Positions 46,195 through 55,579 of a stretch of DNA of 64,000 nt are shown here, piece by piece. The stretch is from an uncultured Bacteroidota bacterium. Its GTDB lineage: Bacteria; Bacteroidota; Bacteroidia; Bacteroidales; VadinHA17. Numbering within the stretch: position 1 is the stretch's first letter; each line of letters opens with the position of its first letter. Under the pieces are notes generated by a model. It was given only the letters and a program-made list of their open reading frames with translations, had not been told where the DNA came from and did no database searches. The translations under genes were made by a program, and so were the position numbers. The stretch spans positions 1 to 64,000 of the forward strand of contig CAIJYD010000037.1 in assembly GCA_903824785.1 (NCBI GenBank). The letters run 5' to 3'.

Positions 46195-47046
46195 ATGAAC
46201 ATCGCTTACTTTAATGGAAATTTTCTTCCTAAAGACGAAATAAAGATCAGTCCTGATGACCGTGGTTTTCTGTTTGCTGACGGTATTTACGAAGTTATGA
46301 AATGGACCAGTGGTTTTTTCTATGATCTGGAAAGTCATATCATCAGAATGAAACGGAGCCTGAAAGAAATCAGCATCAACTGGCCTGAGGAGGATACTTT
46401 TTCCGGGTTTGCACATAAACTTATAGAACTCAACGGATTATCTGACAAACAGGCCCTTATCTATCTCCAGGTCACCAGGGGAGCTGCTCCCCGCACTCAT
46501 TACTTTCCGGGTCCCGAAGTAACTCCTACAGTGTATGCGTTTGTGAGGGAATTTATTCCTTCCGGTATACTTCCCGGAACAGGCATCAGGGTAATGGTTA
46601 AAGAAGACATCAGGTGGAGCAGATGCGATATTAAATCAGTAGCTCTTCTGCCAAACACCCTCAGCTTTCAGGAGGCCCACCAGAAAGGTTTGGGTGAATG
46701 TATATTTTTCAGAAACGGACTCATTACTGAAGGATCGCACTCGAATATCTTCTTCGTTGTTGATGGGACACTCTTCACTTACCCCGAATCTGGATATATC
46801 CTTTCAGGTGTAACAAGAAAAAATATTCTCCGCATCGCACGACAAGCAGGGATTCCTGTAAAAGAGGAGCCAATATCTGTAAATGACCTCGCAACAGTTC
46901 AGGAAGCATTTATCACAAATACTTCAGCAGAAGTAACACCTGTGACAGCACTTGGAAGCCACACAGTTGGCAATGGAACTGCCGGAGCCGTCACTATGCT
47001 CATTCATAAAATATTCCACTCTGAAATAGCTGCACAAAGAGGCTGA
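46195..47046 (+). CDS. Class IV PLP aminotransferase (D-amino-acid or branched-chain type)
   Basis: The 283-residue protein has MNIAYFNGNFLPKDEIKIS and DDRGFLFADGIYEVM at the N-terminus, the catalytic lysine near 147 in CDIKSVALLPN, and the cofactor-binding EGSHSNIFFV and GVTRKNIL blocks. These are shared by D-alanine aminotransferase, branched-chain aminotransferase and aminodeoxychorismate lyase. LLPNTLSFQEA most resembles D-alanine aminotransferase-like members. The frame extends upstream to a TTG at 46171, but the ATG at 46195 fits better. It has no obvious link to the fucose genes. Confidence 0.85.
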   Translation: MNIAYFNGNFLPKDEIKISPDDRGFLFADGIYEVMKWTSGFFYDLESHIIRMKRSLKEISINWPEEDTFSGFAHKLIELNGLSDKQALIYLQVTRGAAPRTHYFPGPEVTPTVYAFVREFIPSGILPGTGIRVMVKEDIRWSRCDIKSVALLPNTLSFQEAHQKGLGECIFFRNGLITEGSHSNIFFVVDGTLFTYPESGYILSGVTRKNILRIARQAGIPVKEEPISVNDLATVQEAFITNTSAEVTPVTALGSHTVGNGTAGAVTMLIHKIFHSEIAAQRG

Positions 47047-47077
47047 AAATTCGCTGTTCACAAAACCTGAATTTTTC

Positions 47078-47085
47078 TATCTTTG
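47078..47085 (+). promoter_or_regulatory. -7 box for lysS
   Basis: TATCTTTG matches TAnnTTTG and ends 19 bases before the lysS ATG. The -33 region is poor. Confidence 0.5.
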
Positions 47086-47104
47086 CAGAAATTTTCAAAC
47101 CATT

Positions 47105-48841
47105 ATGAGTAATCTAAATTTAAGTGAACAGGAGCAGATAAGAAGGGAATCTCTCGACGAATTAAGAAAGCTTGGCATTAACCCCTATCCTGCTGCTGAA
47201 TATAAAACCAATGTTTTTTCAAAGGATATCCTGAATAATTATACTCCTGAAAAAAACAACTATCAGGAAGTCTGCCTCGCAGGGCGTATTATGGGCAGGC
47301 GAATAATGGGCAATGCCTCATTTGCCGAACTGATGGATTCTTCAGGAAGAATACAGATCTATGTCCGACGTGACGATATTTGTCCGGGAGAAGATAAAAC
47401 AATGTATAACACTGTGTTTAAGCGCCTTCTCGACATAGGTGATATAATAGGTGTAAAAGGGCATGTTTTCACAACCCAGATGGGCGAGATAACCGTTCAT
47501 GCTGATGAGTTTACAATCTTAAGCAAATCTGTCCGGCCTCTTCCTGTTGTAAAAGAGAAAGACGGAATCTTATTTGATGCTGTTACCGATCCTGAGATGC
47601 GTTACCGTCAGCGTTATGTCGATCTTATAGTGAACCCTCATGTACGTGATGTTTTCAGAAAAAGATCACAGATCATCCAGTCGATGCGCGAGCTGTTTAA
47701 CTCCAATGGCTATCTTGAAGTTGAAACACCTATACTTCAGCCTATTCCGGGGGGTGCATCTGCCAGGCCTTTCATAACTCATCACAACACTCTCGATATG
47801 CCTCTTTACCTAAGAGTTGCAAATGAGCTTTATCTTAAACGTCTTATTGTCGGCGGGTTTGAAGGTGTTTATGAATTTGCAAAAGATTTCCGAAATGAAG
47901 GAATGGACCGAACCCATAATCCGGAGTTTACGGTTATGGAGATATATATTGCCTATAAGGATTATAACTGGATGATGAGCTTTACTGAAGAGATTATCAG
48001 TAAAGCTGCCATGGATCTTCATGGAAAAACTGAAGTTGTTTACGGAGACAAGATAATTAACCTCAATCCTCCTTTCAAAAGAATCAGCATGACTGATGCC
48101 ATTCTGGAAAATACAGGTATCGATATCTCAGGAATGGATGAAGCAGGGCTCAGGGCTGTCTGCGATAAGCTTGATGTTCCTCATACTCCGTCGATGGGTA
48201 AAGGAAAGATGATAGATGAATTGTTTGGTGCAAAATGCGAACATAATTATATCCAGCCTACTTTCATAATTGATTATCCCACAGAGACATCTCCTCTTAC
48301 GAAAATGCACCGCAGCAAACCGGGTGTTACAGAAAGGTTTGAGTTGATGATTAACGGCAAGGAGATTGCCAATGCCTATTCTGAACTGAATGATCCGATC
48401 GACCAGATGGAGCGTTTTCAGGACCAGATGAAGCTATCGGAAAAGGGCGATGATGAAGCTATGTTCATTGACATGGATTTCGTCAGAGCTCTTGAATATG
48501 GAATGCCTCCCACATCAGGAATGGGTATCGGCATCGACAGGCTTACCATGCTCCTCACCAACCAGCCATCAATTCAGGATGTGCTTCTCTTTCCCCAGAT
48601 GAAACCTGAAAGTCAGAAAGCAAAAGCGGAAAGTCAGAAGGAGGAATATCTCGCAATTGGAATCCCCGAAATATGGATTGATCCTTTGAAAAAGCTTGGA
48701 TTTACTACCATTGCAAAATTTAAGGATGTTGAAAAGCATACAAAGCTTCACCAGGATCTCTGCGGATATAATAAGAAAAATAAACTCGGACTACAGAACC
48801 CTTCTCAGGAGGAGGTTCTTTCCTGGATAAGTCTGAAATAA
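47105..48841 (+). CDS. lysS: Lysyl-tRNA synthetase, class II
   Basis: Charges tRNA-Lys. The 578 residues have the N-terminal OB anticodon domain (VCLAGRIMGRRIMGNASFAEL), motif 1 region, motif 2 FRNEGMDRTHNPEFTVMEIY, and motif 3 GMGIGIDRLTMLLTN. After the catalytic core there is a C-terminal extension of about 70 residues (LGIPEIWIDPLKKLGFTTIAKF) that I recall as common in Bacteroidota LysS. It has its own -7 box. A CCGGCA/TGCCGG hairpin (48860-48881) follows the stop. Confidence 0.96.
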   Translation: MSNLNLSEQEQIRRESLDELRKLGINPYPAAEYKTNVFSKDILNNYTPEKNNYQEVCLAGRIMGRRIMGNASFAELMDSSGRIQIYVRRDDICPGEDKTMYNTVFKRLLDIGDIIGVKGHVFTTQMGEITVHADEFTILSKSVRPLPVVKEKDGILFDAVTDPEMRYRQRYVDLIVNPHVRDVFRKRSQIIQSMRELFNSNGYLEVETPILQPIPGGASARPFITHHNTLDMPLYLRVANELYLKRLIVGGFEGVYEFAKDFRNEGMDRTHNPEFTVMEIYIAYKDYNWMMSFTEEIISKAAMDLHGKTEVVYGDKIINLNPPFKRISMTDAILENTGIDISGMDEAGLRAVCDKLDVPHTPSMGKGKMIDELFGAKCEHNYIQPTFIIDYPTETSPLTKMHRSKPGVTERFELMINGKEIANAYSELNDPIDQMERFQDQMKLSEKGDDEAMFIDMDFVRALEYGMPPTSGMGIGIDRLTMLLTNQPSIQDVLLFPQMKPESQKAKAESQKEEYLAIGIPEIWIDPLKKLGFTTIAKFKDVEKHTKLHQDLCGYNKKNKLGLQNPSQEEVLSWISLK

Positions 48842-48859
48842 ATAAAATTTAAAAATCAT

Positions 48860-48881
48860 CCGGCATATCTTCTTCTGCCGG
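48860..48881 (+). other. Short hairpin between lysS and the methyltransferase gene
   Basis: Arms CCGGCA (48860-48865) and TGCCGG (48876-48881) around a 10-base loop, starting 18 bases after the lysS stop. There is no following T run, so it may stabilise the mRNA end or weakly attenuate read-through rather than terminate. Confidence 0.4.
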
Positions 48882-48897
48882 AATTAACGGGGTAAAT

Positions 48898-49740
48898 ATG
48901 AACTTTCTAAAAAAAATTCTTAAACTGTCCGGAACAGGTTTTACTCATGGCCAGTACTATGAGTCAATGAATCTTGCTCTTAAAAGACTTAATAATGAAC
49001 ATACTATGCTTCATTATCCTCTTTTTGTAAATGAGTCCGATAGTTTTATTCAAGCCCAGAGAAACCTGACAGATTACTGCATTTCATTGCTTGATCCACT
49101 ATTAAATAAAGAAATCCTTGAGATCGGTTGCGGAAATGGGGTACAGGCCATTTACATTTATAAAAAATTTGGCCCCGCAATTATTACCGGAGTTGATCTC
49201 AGCGAAGCCAACATAAAAATTGCTCAAAGTGAAAAAGAGCTGGCAAAAACAGATAATGTCCACTTCCTTGTTGATGATGCACAAAATCTTTCACAGGTCA
49301 GGTCCGACTCTGCAGATGTCCTGCTGAATATTGAAAGTGCATTTCATTATCCCGATAAATCTGCTTTTCTAAGTGAAGTTCACCGTGTTCTGAAACCAGG
49401 CGGCCAGTTTCTGATTGCAGATATTATTTCTACCCGTAAAAAGAGGGAGGGGATAATGAAAATATGGGGGAAACCAATGGTCCATCATTTCTGGAACCAG
49501 AGCCGCTATGATGAAGAGTTCTTAAAATCAGAACTTGAAATAAAAAACTGTGAGGATATAACCCTGCAGGTCAGAAAAGGCTGGAGCATTTACCGGAACT
49601 GGATTCCGGCAATAAAGAGGAAATCATTCTTTCTGAATGTGGCCTTCACAATTTTCTATTTTATTAATGCCCGTCTCAATATATATTTTTTACAAAAAAG
49701 ACAACAATATTTTATTTATGTTGGCATTAAACCTGCCTGA
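48898..49740 (+). CDS. SAM-dependent methyltransferase, class I
   Basis: The 280 residues contain motif I LEIGCGNG at 74-81, ITGVDLSEANIKIAQ (acidic motif II), NIESAFHYPDK, and VLKPGGQFLIADI (motif of type-11 methyltransferases). The layout matches small-molecule or quinone/sterol-type C- and O-methyltransferases. The C-terminal part has a hydrophobic, aromatic stretch (LNVAFTIFYFINARLNIYFL) that may associate with the membrane. The substrate is unknown, and the neighbours (lysS, upp) give no hint. Confidence 0.82.
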   Translation: MNFLKKILKLSGTGFTHGQYYESMNLALKRLNNEHTMLHYPLFVNESDSFIQAQRNLTDYCISLLDPLLNKEILEIGCGNGVQAIYIYKKFGPAIITGVDLSEANIKIAQSEKELAKTDNVHFLVDDAQNLSQVRSDSADVLLNIESAFHYPDKSAFLSEVHRVLKPGGQFLIADIISTRKKREGIMKIWGKPMVHHFWNQSRYDEEFLKSELEIKNCEDITLQVRKGWSIYRNWIPAIKRKSFFLNVAFTIFYFINARLNIYFLQKRQQYFIYVGIKPA

Positions 49741-49808
49741 GAATTACTTTTTTTATAAAGAAGAGCTATTTAATTTAAAATAAGTTACATGTCATTAAAT
49801 AGAATATT

Positions 49809-50429
49809 ATGCTGAACCTGCTTAAACATCCGCTGCTGACACATAAGCTTACTCTATTACGCCGGAAAGAAACCGGGACTAAGGATTTCCGGGAAACACT
49901 TGAAGAGATTGCCGGACTCATGGCATATGAAATAACAAGGGATCTTCCTGTGAAAGACATCACCATTGAAACACCTCTTGGTGAATGCCACACTCAGGAA
50001 CTTGCAATGGATGTTGTGTTGGTCCCTGTTTTAAGGGCTGGTCTGGGAATGGTTGATGGCATCTCAAATCTTATTCCTACAGCCAGGGTTGGCCATATTG
50101 GAATGTACCGCGACCATGTGACCCTAAAACCTATGACATACTATTCGAAATTCCCTGAAAATCTTCCTGAGGCAATTGTAATGATTCTCGATCCCATGCT
50201 TGCAACAGGAGGAAGTTCTACAGCGGCTATTCAGATTCTGAAGGAGCATGGGGCAAAAACAATAAAACTTGTTTGTGTTGTCGGTGCTCCCGAAGGGGTT
50301 AAACGCATAATGAAAGATCACCCTGATGTGCAGATCTTCCTCGCCGGCTTAGACGAGAAACTAAACGACAACGGATATATTGTTCCCGGATTAGGCGATG
50401 CCGGCGACAGGATATTCGGAACAAAATAA
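49809..50429 (+). CDS. upp: Uracil phosphoribosyltransferase
   Basis: Salvages uracil with PRPP to form UMP. The 206 residues have [14 protein letters not shown] (71-84), the PRPP-binding [10 protein letters not shown] at 128-137, and the uracil-binding C-terminal [17 protein letters not shown]. The family match is complete. It precedes the ABC transporter genes by 24 bases, on the same strand. Confidence 0.95.
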   Translation: MLNLLKHPLLTHKLTLLRRKETGTKDFRETLEEIAGLMAYEITRDLPVKDITIETPLGECHTQELAMDVVLVPVLRAGLGMVDGISNLIPTARVGHIGMYRDHVTLKPMTYYSKFPENLPEAIVMILDPMLATGGSSTAAIQILKEHGAKTIKLVCVVGAPEGVKRIMKDHPDVQIFLAGLDEKLNDNGYIVPGLGDAGDRIFGTK

Positions 50430-50453
50430 TATTACAATTGTTTAATTAATACT

Positions 50454-51206
50454 ATGTCGTCTGAAAATGTAATTGAAGTAAAAAATGTCTGGAAATCATT
50501 TAAAACGGTTCAGGCAGTAAAAGGGATTGATCTTAAAATACCTAAAGGCCAGTTTGTCGGTCTCCTTGGTCCCAATGGAGCCGGAAAAACGACTCTCGTT
50601 GAGATGATTGAAGGAATTCAGAAGCCCGATAAAGGCGAAATAACAATACTGGGGAAAACCTGGAAAGGAAACGAGGATGAGCTTCATAATATTATCGGCC
50701 TTTCACTTCAGGAAACAAGATTTATCGATAAACTGCGGGTCTCCGAGACATTAAAGCTCTTTGCAGGTTTCTTTAACCTCGGGGAAAAGAGGGTTAACGA
50801 GATTATAAATATCATCGGATTAGATGAAAAGAAAAAATCATTTGTCGTAAACCTTTCAGGCGGCCAAAGACAGCGGCTTGCAATCGGGATTGCACTTATC
50901 AATAACCCGGCAATCCTTCTTCTTGACGAACCTACTACAGGTCTGGATCCCAATGCCAGACGGGAGATCTGGGAAATACTCCGGAGCCTGAAAGAGAAAT
51001 CGGAAACATCAATGATACTCACAACACATTATATGGAAGAAGCAGAAAATCTCTGCGACTACATAATAATTATGGATAAAGGTGTTATCCTGAAGGAGGG
51101 TACACTCGAACAGCTTCTTGAGGATGTCCCATACCGGGTAGAGCACCGTTACAAAACGCTTGACGATCTGTTTGTTTCATTAACAGGAAGAAAGATAGAT
51201 GAATAG
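50454..51206 (+). CDS. ABC transporter ATP-binding protein
   Basis: The 250-residue ATPase has Walker A GPNGAGKTT at 39-47, the Q-loop SLQETRF, the signature LSGGQRQR, Walker B AILLLDEPTTGLDP and the H-loop TTHYMEEAE. It resembles the CcmA/DrrA-type subunits that pair with ABC-2 permeases. The permease gene overlaps it by eight bases, making a two-gene exporter unit. Candidate cargoes are lipids, drugs or polysaccharide intermediates; nothing decides between them. Confidence 0.92.
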   Translation: MSSENVIEVKNVWKSFKTVQAVKGIDLKIPKGQFVGLLGPNGAGKTTLVEMIEGIQKPDKGEITILGKTWKGNEDELHNIIGLSLQETRFIDKLRVSETLKLFAGFFNLGEKRVNEIINIIGLDEKKKSFVVNLSGGQRQRLAIGIALINNPAILLLDEPTTGLDPNARREIWEILRSLKEKSETSMILTTHYMEEAENLCDYIIIMDKGVILKEGTLEQLLEDVPYRVEHRYKTLDDLFVSLTGRKIDE

Positions 51207-52341
51207 ATTATTCCGGTTTAATCAGTTATGGCAGCTTACCTCAGCTCTATTCCGGGAAATTATCCGTGAACCGGGTGTGCTTTTCTGGGGAATTCTCTTC
51301 CCGATTCTGATGTCCCTCGGCCTTGGTCTCGCTTTTACAAAGAAAGCAGATACAGTCCGTAAGATTGCAGTAATAAACGAACAACCGGAACAAAATTCCT
51401 CTTCAGACACTACAGCTTTACCCTATTTTCTGAATACCAGATGTGAAAAGAACCTTACTGCTGAAAAGGGTGACTGGCGATGGAAACATGTTATTAAAGA
51501 TGAAAAGCTTGGAAACTCTGTTTTTCTTTTCTACCCTCTGAAATGGGATGATGCAATGAAACTTCTGAAAAGAGGGACAATAAATGTACTTCTTATAAAT
51601 AGAGCCAATACCGTCGAATACCATTTCGATCCCATGAATCCCGATGCGGAACTCACATACCTGAAGCTGAGTAACCTTATAGGCATCGGGGAATTGCTTC
51701 CCGTTAAGAGCAATTCGGAAATAAAACCACTTACAGTAACCGGTACAAGATATATCGATTTTTTGGTTCCCGGACTTATTACAATGGGCGTAATGATGTC
51801 GTGCATGTGGGGAATAAGTTACGGGATAATTGAAAAAAGGTCAAAAAAATTATTACGCAGGCTGGTGGCTACTCCAATGAAAAAATCTCACTTCCTTATT
51901 GCCCTTATCACAGTGAGGATTACCATGAATTTTATTGAATCCCTGGTTTTGCTTCTGTTCGCACTCATTACCTTCAAAATTTCAATACAAGGCGATCTCT
52001 CCGCCCTCATTTTAATGTTCCTGGCAGGAAATATTGCATTTGCAGGTATTGCTGTTTTTGTATCATCCCATACTTCAAATACTGAAGTAGGCAACGGCCT
52101 TATCAATTTCGTCGTTTTTCCAATGATGATACTTTCCGGGATATTCTTCAGTTATCAGAATTTCCCCGACTGGAGTCTCCATGTAATCAGTAATCTGCCT
52201 TTAACAATCATGACTGACGGGATGAGAAGTATTTTCAATGAGGGAGCCGGGTATAATGAAGTTGCCCGCCCGGTTATGATTTTGTTAGCTACCGGGGCAC
52301 TCTTCTTTTCTGCCGGATTGAAAATATTCAAATGGCACTGA
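51199..52341 (+). CDS. ABC-2 type transporter permease
   Basis: The 380 residues have one N-terminal helix (about 27-47) and a long extracytoplasmic loop of about 130 residues. A C-terminal block of five helices follows (VPGLITMGVMMSCMWGISYG, FIESLVLLLFALITF, ALILMFLAGNIAFAGIAVFVSS and FVVFPMMILSGIFFSYQNF are clear). This is the classic ABC-2 exporter topology. It overlaps the ATPase gene by eight bases and ends a transcript that began upstream. Confidence 0.88.
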   Translation: MNRLFRFNQLWQLTSALFREIIREPGVLFWGILFPILMSLGLGLAFTKKADTVRKIAVINEQPEQNSSSDTTALPYFLNTRCEKNLTAEKGDWRWKHVIKDEKLGNSVFLFYPLKWDDAMKLLKRGTINVLLINRANTVEYHFDPMNPDAELTYLKLSNLIGIGELLPVKSNSEIKPLTVTGTRYIDFLVPGLITMGVMMSCMWGISYGIIEKRSKKLLRRLVATPMKKSHFLIALITVRITMNFIESLVLLLFALITFKISIQGDLSALILMFLAGNIAFAGIAVFVSSHTSNTEVGNGLINFVVFPMMILSGIFFSYQNFPDWSLHVISNLPLTIMTDGMRSIFNEGAGYNEVARPVMILLATGALFFSAGLKIFKWH

Positions 52342-52553
52342 AACCTGTCTTTTGATTCATATTTCCACTTCCCTTAACCGGCAGACATCTCCTGTGTTTT
52401 TTTCAATACCGGGGCTTTCATCATACATTAATTGCTTTTTATCATCATTTTGAATTTCCAAACTAAAAAAAACCTATTTTGTAAATTCAAGCAAATTGAC
52501 TTTCATAGGGGTCATCCAATTTTTATTTGTTAATATTCTAATCTTTTGAAAGA

Positions 52554-54500
52554 ATGAAAAATATTAATGTATTAAAAGTCATGTTATCAGCCTTTTTGCT
52601 AATGGTTATATCTTCCGGTTTAACAGCGCAGTCGCCGGGATTAATTTCATATCAGGCAATAATCAGATACGCTAACGGCTCCCCAATTGTTGATGCAGAC
52701 AAGGTCATTGTATTTAAAATATTACAGGCCAGTATCACAGGAAGTGTTATCTATACTGAAACTCAGTCAGTCAAAACCAATTCATATGGCCTTGTTAATC
52801 TGCAAATTGGAAAAGTTACTTCAGGCCTTGAAAATATTAACTGGGCAGCAGGGCCCTTCTTCCTCAAAGTAGAGGTTGACGGAACCCTAATGGGAACTAC
52901 TCAGCTTATAAGTGTCCCGTATTCACTATACTCTAAAGTTGCAGGAAACGGATTCCAGGGCAGTTCTCCATACTATATTGAAAATTCAAATGTCGGTATC
53001 GGAACCAACGACCCCAGAAGTACCCTATCCGTTGTCGGGACATCACCATCCGACTCCGCAATTTTTGAAGTGAAAAATAATAACGGACTAACTGTATTTG
53101 CTGTCTATAACGAAGGGGTAAGAATAAATATCGACGAAACAATGAAAGCCAGCAAGGGTGGGTTTGCAATAGGTGGCTTCAGTAATGCAAAGGGAGTGTC
53201 GAGAGATTTGTTAAGAATATCCAGCGACAGTATCAGAATGTATATAGATAATACCACTCCTGCAAAAGGAGCAAAAGGAGGTTTCGCAATCGGAGGCTTC
53301 GATAAAGCCAAAGCAGGGTATTCAAGATACATGAATATTTCCGGAAGCGAAGGTAACAGCACGGGATACAACACTTTCATCGGTTATAAATCAGGCAACG
53401 CTACTTATGGAGGAACTCATAATGTTGCAATTGGAAACTTTTCCGGTTCAAGTCTTACTTCGGGAAATAATAACATCTTTATCGGAGATTCATCAGGCTG
53501 GGCAACAACTTACGGATTTGAGAATATATTCATAGGAAGAAGCTCAGGAGCCAAAATGTTTGCAGGTTATAATAATGTATATATCGGATATCAGACCGGA
53601 TCTGAAGGGCATGGTCAGTATAATGTATTTATCGGAGACCAGTCTGGAAAGTATAACAATGATGGCTGGTCGAATGTGTTTGTCGGAAATGAGGCAGGTA
53701 AGTTTGTTACCAACGGTTACCAGAATACATTTATGGGAACACAGTCGGGATGGAAGATTGGAACAGGAAGAGAGAATACATTTATCGGCTCTTCCACAGG
53801 GTTCAGTGCCGTAAACTCCAACGGGAACACTTTTATTGGTGCATCTGCCGGTGTTTATAATGTCTCCGGAACTGATAACGTTTATGTTGGAAAATGGGCA
53901 GGAATGCAGGCAACCGGAACAGGTAACATCTTTATTGGCTCAGGTTCAGGATATCAGGTAACCACCGGAGATAATCAGCTTCTGATTGATAACAGCAGCT
54001 CAGCCACAGCATCTACTGCACTTATCAGTGGCAATTTAAGTTCGGATGACCTAAGGTTCAATGCCAGTGTCTCCATAAAAAGTGCGGCTCAGGCCGGTCT
54101 TGCTTTTTATGTTAATGGTACGGCAGGAGGTACAGGGGCATGGACAACTCCTTCTGATATCAGTTTGAAGAAGAACATAGAAACAATAAGCCACCCACTC
54201 GAAAAAGTACTCGCATTAAGAGGAGTTTCTTTTGAATGGATCGATCCGCTAAAGTACAGTGCAGGAGCTCAGATCGGGTTTATTGCCCAGGAAGCAAAAA
54301 ATGTTCTGCCTGAAGTGGTAAATAAGAACGGAGATTATTATTCCATGCAGTACGCACCTGTTACTGCACTTTTGGTTGAAGCAATAAAAGAGCTTAAAAA
54401 AGAGAATGATATCCTTAAAGAAAAAATCCTGAAAATCGATGAACTTCAGGCAGAGATTGATGCTCTAAAAATATTAGTCTCTTCTCCCGGGAATAAATAA
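52554..54500 (+). CDS. Surface protein with head-like repeats and a C-terminal S74 auto-chaperone
   Basis: The 648-residue protein has a signal peptide (1-25) and an N-terminal beta domain (YQAIIRYANGSPIVDADKVI). Residues about 272-467 carry twelve repeats of the form N-[TIV]-F/Y-[IV]-G-x2-[STA]-G, spaced 14-18 residues, suggesting a trimeric beta-helical head as in YadA or phage fibres. It ends in an intramolecular chaperone of the S74 type with the Ser534/Lys539 dyad in SDISLKKN and the IGFIAQEAKNVLPEVV segment. A final coiled coil follows (EAIKELKKENDILKEKILK). Self-cleavage at Ser534 would free a tail of about 115 residues. Surface exposure is inferred. Confidence 0.88.
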   Translation: MKNINVLKVMLSAFLLMVISSGLTAQSPGLISYQAIIRYANGSPIVDADKVIVFKILQASITGSVIYTETQSVKTNSYGLVNLQIGKVTSGLENINWAAGPFFLKVEVDGTLMGTTQLISVPYSLYSKVAGNGFQGSSPYYIENSNVGIGTNDPRSTLSVVGTSPSDSAIFEVKNNNGLTVFAVYNEGVRINIDETMKASKGGFAIGGFSNAKGVSRDLLRISSDSIRMYIDNTTPAKGAKGGFAIGGFDKAKAGYSRYMNISGSEGNSTGYNTFIGYKSGNATYGGTHNVAIGNFSGSSLTSGNNNIFIGDSSGWATTYGFENIFIGRSSGAKMFAGYNNVYIGYQTGSEGHGQYNVFIGDQSGKYNNDGWSNVFVGNEAGKFVTNGYQNTFMGTQSGWKIGTGRENTFIGSSTGFSAVNSNGNTFIGASAGVYNVSGTDNVYVGKWAGMQATGTGNIFIGSGSGYQVTTGDNQLLIDNSSSATASTALISGNLSSDDLRFNASVSIKSAAQAGLAFYVNGTAGGTGAWTTPSDISLKKNIETISHPLEKVLALRGVSFEWIDPLKYSAGAQIGFIAQEAKNVLPEVVNKNGDYYSMQYAPVTALLVEAIKELKKENDILKEKILKIDELQAEIDALKILVSSPGNK

Positions 54501-54534
54501 CCGGATTCTGATCAGCATCTGCTTCGTTCAGCAA

Positions 54535-54664
54535 CCTCTTTGGTTAGCATGAACTCACCCCCTGCATCGCTTCGCTCAGCATCCCCCTCTCTGCTCCGCA
54601 AAGAGGGGTGGTGTAACATGCTGTATGTCTGTGCATTCCACCCTCTTTGGTTAGCATGAACTCA
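54535..54664. repeat. Direct 23-base repeat with internal inverted repeat
   Basis: A 23-base segment starting CCTCTTTGG and ending ATGAACTCA occurs identically at 54535-54557 and 54642-54664. A block at 54599-54611 (AAAGAGGGGTGG) is complementary to CCACCCTCTTT at 54638-54648, apart from one extra G. Two similar GCTTCG(C/T)TCAGCA blocks lie nearby (54521-54533 and 54569-54581). No ORF is present. It looks like the remains of a small dispersed repeat. Confidence 0.55.
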
Positions 54665-54793
54665 GATAGGGGTAAGAGTGTTCAAAAAATAATAATCTCA
54701 CATTATGCTGCTTTTTTTTCTGATAATGCAGCAAGTCGGATTCTCTGCAGTCTTTATTCAGGAATTGAGTTAAAACCTAAATAAAGAAATAGT

Positions 54794-55513
54794 ATGAAAA
54801 GTCTGAAAATCTTAACAATCGCCATCGCAATACTGACCATTTCAGCATGCTCTAACGGACAGGTCCGGAAAACAGTACATGGAAACAATAATGTTGTGAC
54901 AAAAGAGAGAAGTGCCGAACCTTTTACAGGAATCAAGGTAAGTACAGGAATCGATGTTTTCCTGAAACAGGGAGAAAACGAGGCAATTTCAGTTGAAGCA
55001 GATGACAATCTCCAGGAATATATTCTTACAAAGGTAAAAGACGGAGTGCTGCATGTTTATACTGAAGCCAGTATCCGCAATGCAGGAAAACTGAAGGTTC
55101 ATGTAACAATGAAAGAGATAAACAGCATCAGAACAAGCAGCGCAGGTGATGTTACCGGAGAAACACCTTTTAAAAGCGACAATCTCGAACTATCTGCGAG
55201 CAGTGCAGGCAGTATAAGTCTGGAAGTAACGGCAAATAAAATAGAGGTCGATATAAGCAGTTCTGGTGATATAACCGTTTCAGGCCAGGCGGATATGCTT
55301 GAAGCAGAACTCAGCAGTGCAGGTGATCTGAAGGCTTTTGATCTGAAGGTCAGAGAGGCTGATGTATCGGCATCAAGCGCAGGAGATGCTGAAATCAATG
55401 TATCCGAAAAATTAAAAGCAAGAGCTTCAAGTGCAGGCGATATCAATTACCTGGGTGATCCCAAATATGTAGATGCACATTCTTCAAGTGCCGGTGGAGT
55501 TCATAAACGATAG
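54794..55513 (+). CDS. GIN-domain (DUF2807) lipoprotein
   Basis: The 239-residue protein has a lipoprotein signal ending at Cys19 (ILTISAC). It then has a DUF2807/GIN head domain, a right-handed beta-helix-like fold, in which an S-S-[AS]-G motif recurs seven times from about residue 117 to the end (SSAGDVTGE, SSAGSISLE, SSSGDITVS, SSAGDLKAF, SSAGDAEIN, SSAGDINYL, SSAGGVHKR). The residues after Cys19 (SNG) lack the surface-export motif, so it probably faces the periplasm. Similar proteins are common in Bacteroidota, mostly without assigned function. It is followed by a good terminator. Confidence 0.85.
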   Translation: MKSLKILTIAIAILTISACSNGQVRKTVHGNNNVVTKERSAEPFTGIKVSTGIDVFLKQGENEAISVEADDNLQEYILTKVKDGVLHVYTEASIRNAGKLKVHVTMKEINSIRTSSAGDVTGETPFKSDNLELSASSAGSISLEVTANKIEVDISSSGDITVSGQADMLEAELSSAGDLKAFDLKVREADVSASSAGDAEINVSEKLKARASSAGDINYLGDPKYVDAHSSSAGGVHKR

Positions 55514-55548
55514 CCTCTACTCAATATATATTCCACACATTATTACAC

Positions 55549-55577
55549 GCCGCCGGTTTTATTCCGGCGGCTTTTTT
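55549..55577 (+). terminator. Rho-independent terminator after the GIN-domain gene
   Basis: Perfect 8-base GC stem (GCCGCCGG at 55549-55556, CCGGCGGC at 55564-55571), a 7-base loop, then six T. It ends the transcript carrying the GIN-domain gene. Confidence 0.9.
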
Positions 55578-55579
55578 AT

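Noticed and set aside
42461-47046. A bacterial microcompartment or full fucose-degradation locus
   Set aside because: No shell proteins, aldolase or lactaldehyde enzymes are present; only the isomerase and kinase are supported.
53360-53950. Repeats in the fibre gene considered as a CRISPR array
   Set aside because: They are in-frame protein repeats with variable DNA sequence and codon-sized spacing, not identical repeats with unique spacers.
52554-54500. Prophage remnant based on the tail-fibre-like S74 protein
   Set aside because: No phage structural, lysis or integrase genes surround it, and such proteins are common chromosomal surface proteins in Bacteroidota.
54535-54664. Two 23-base copies considered as a minimal CRISPR
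   Set aside because: Only two copies, 84 bases between them, no further unit and no cas gene in the window.
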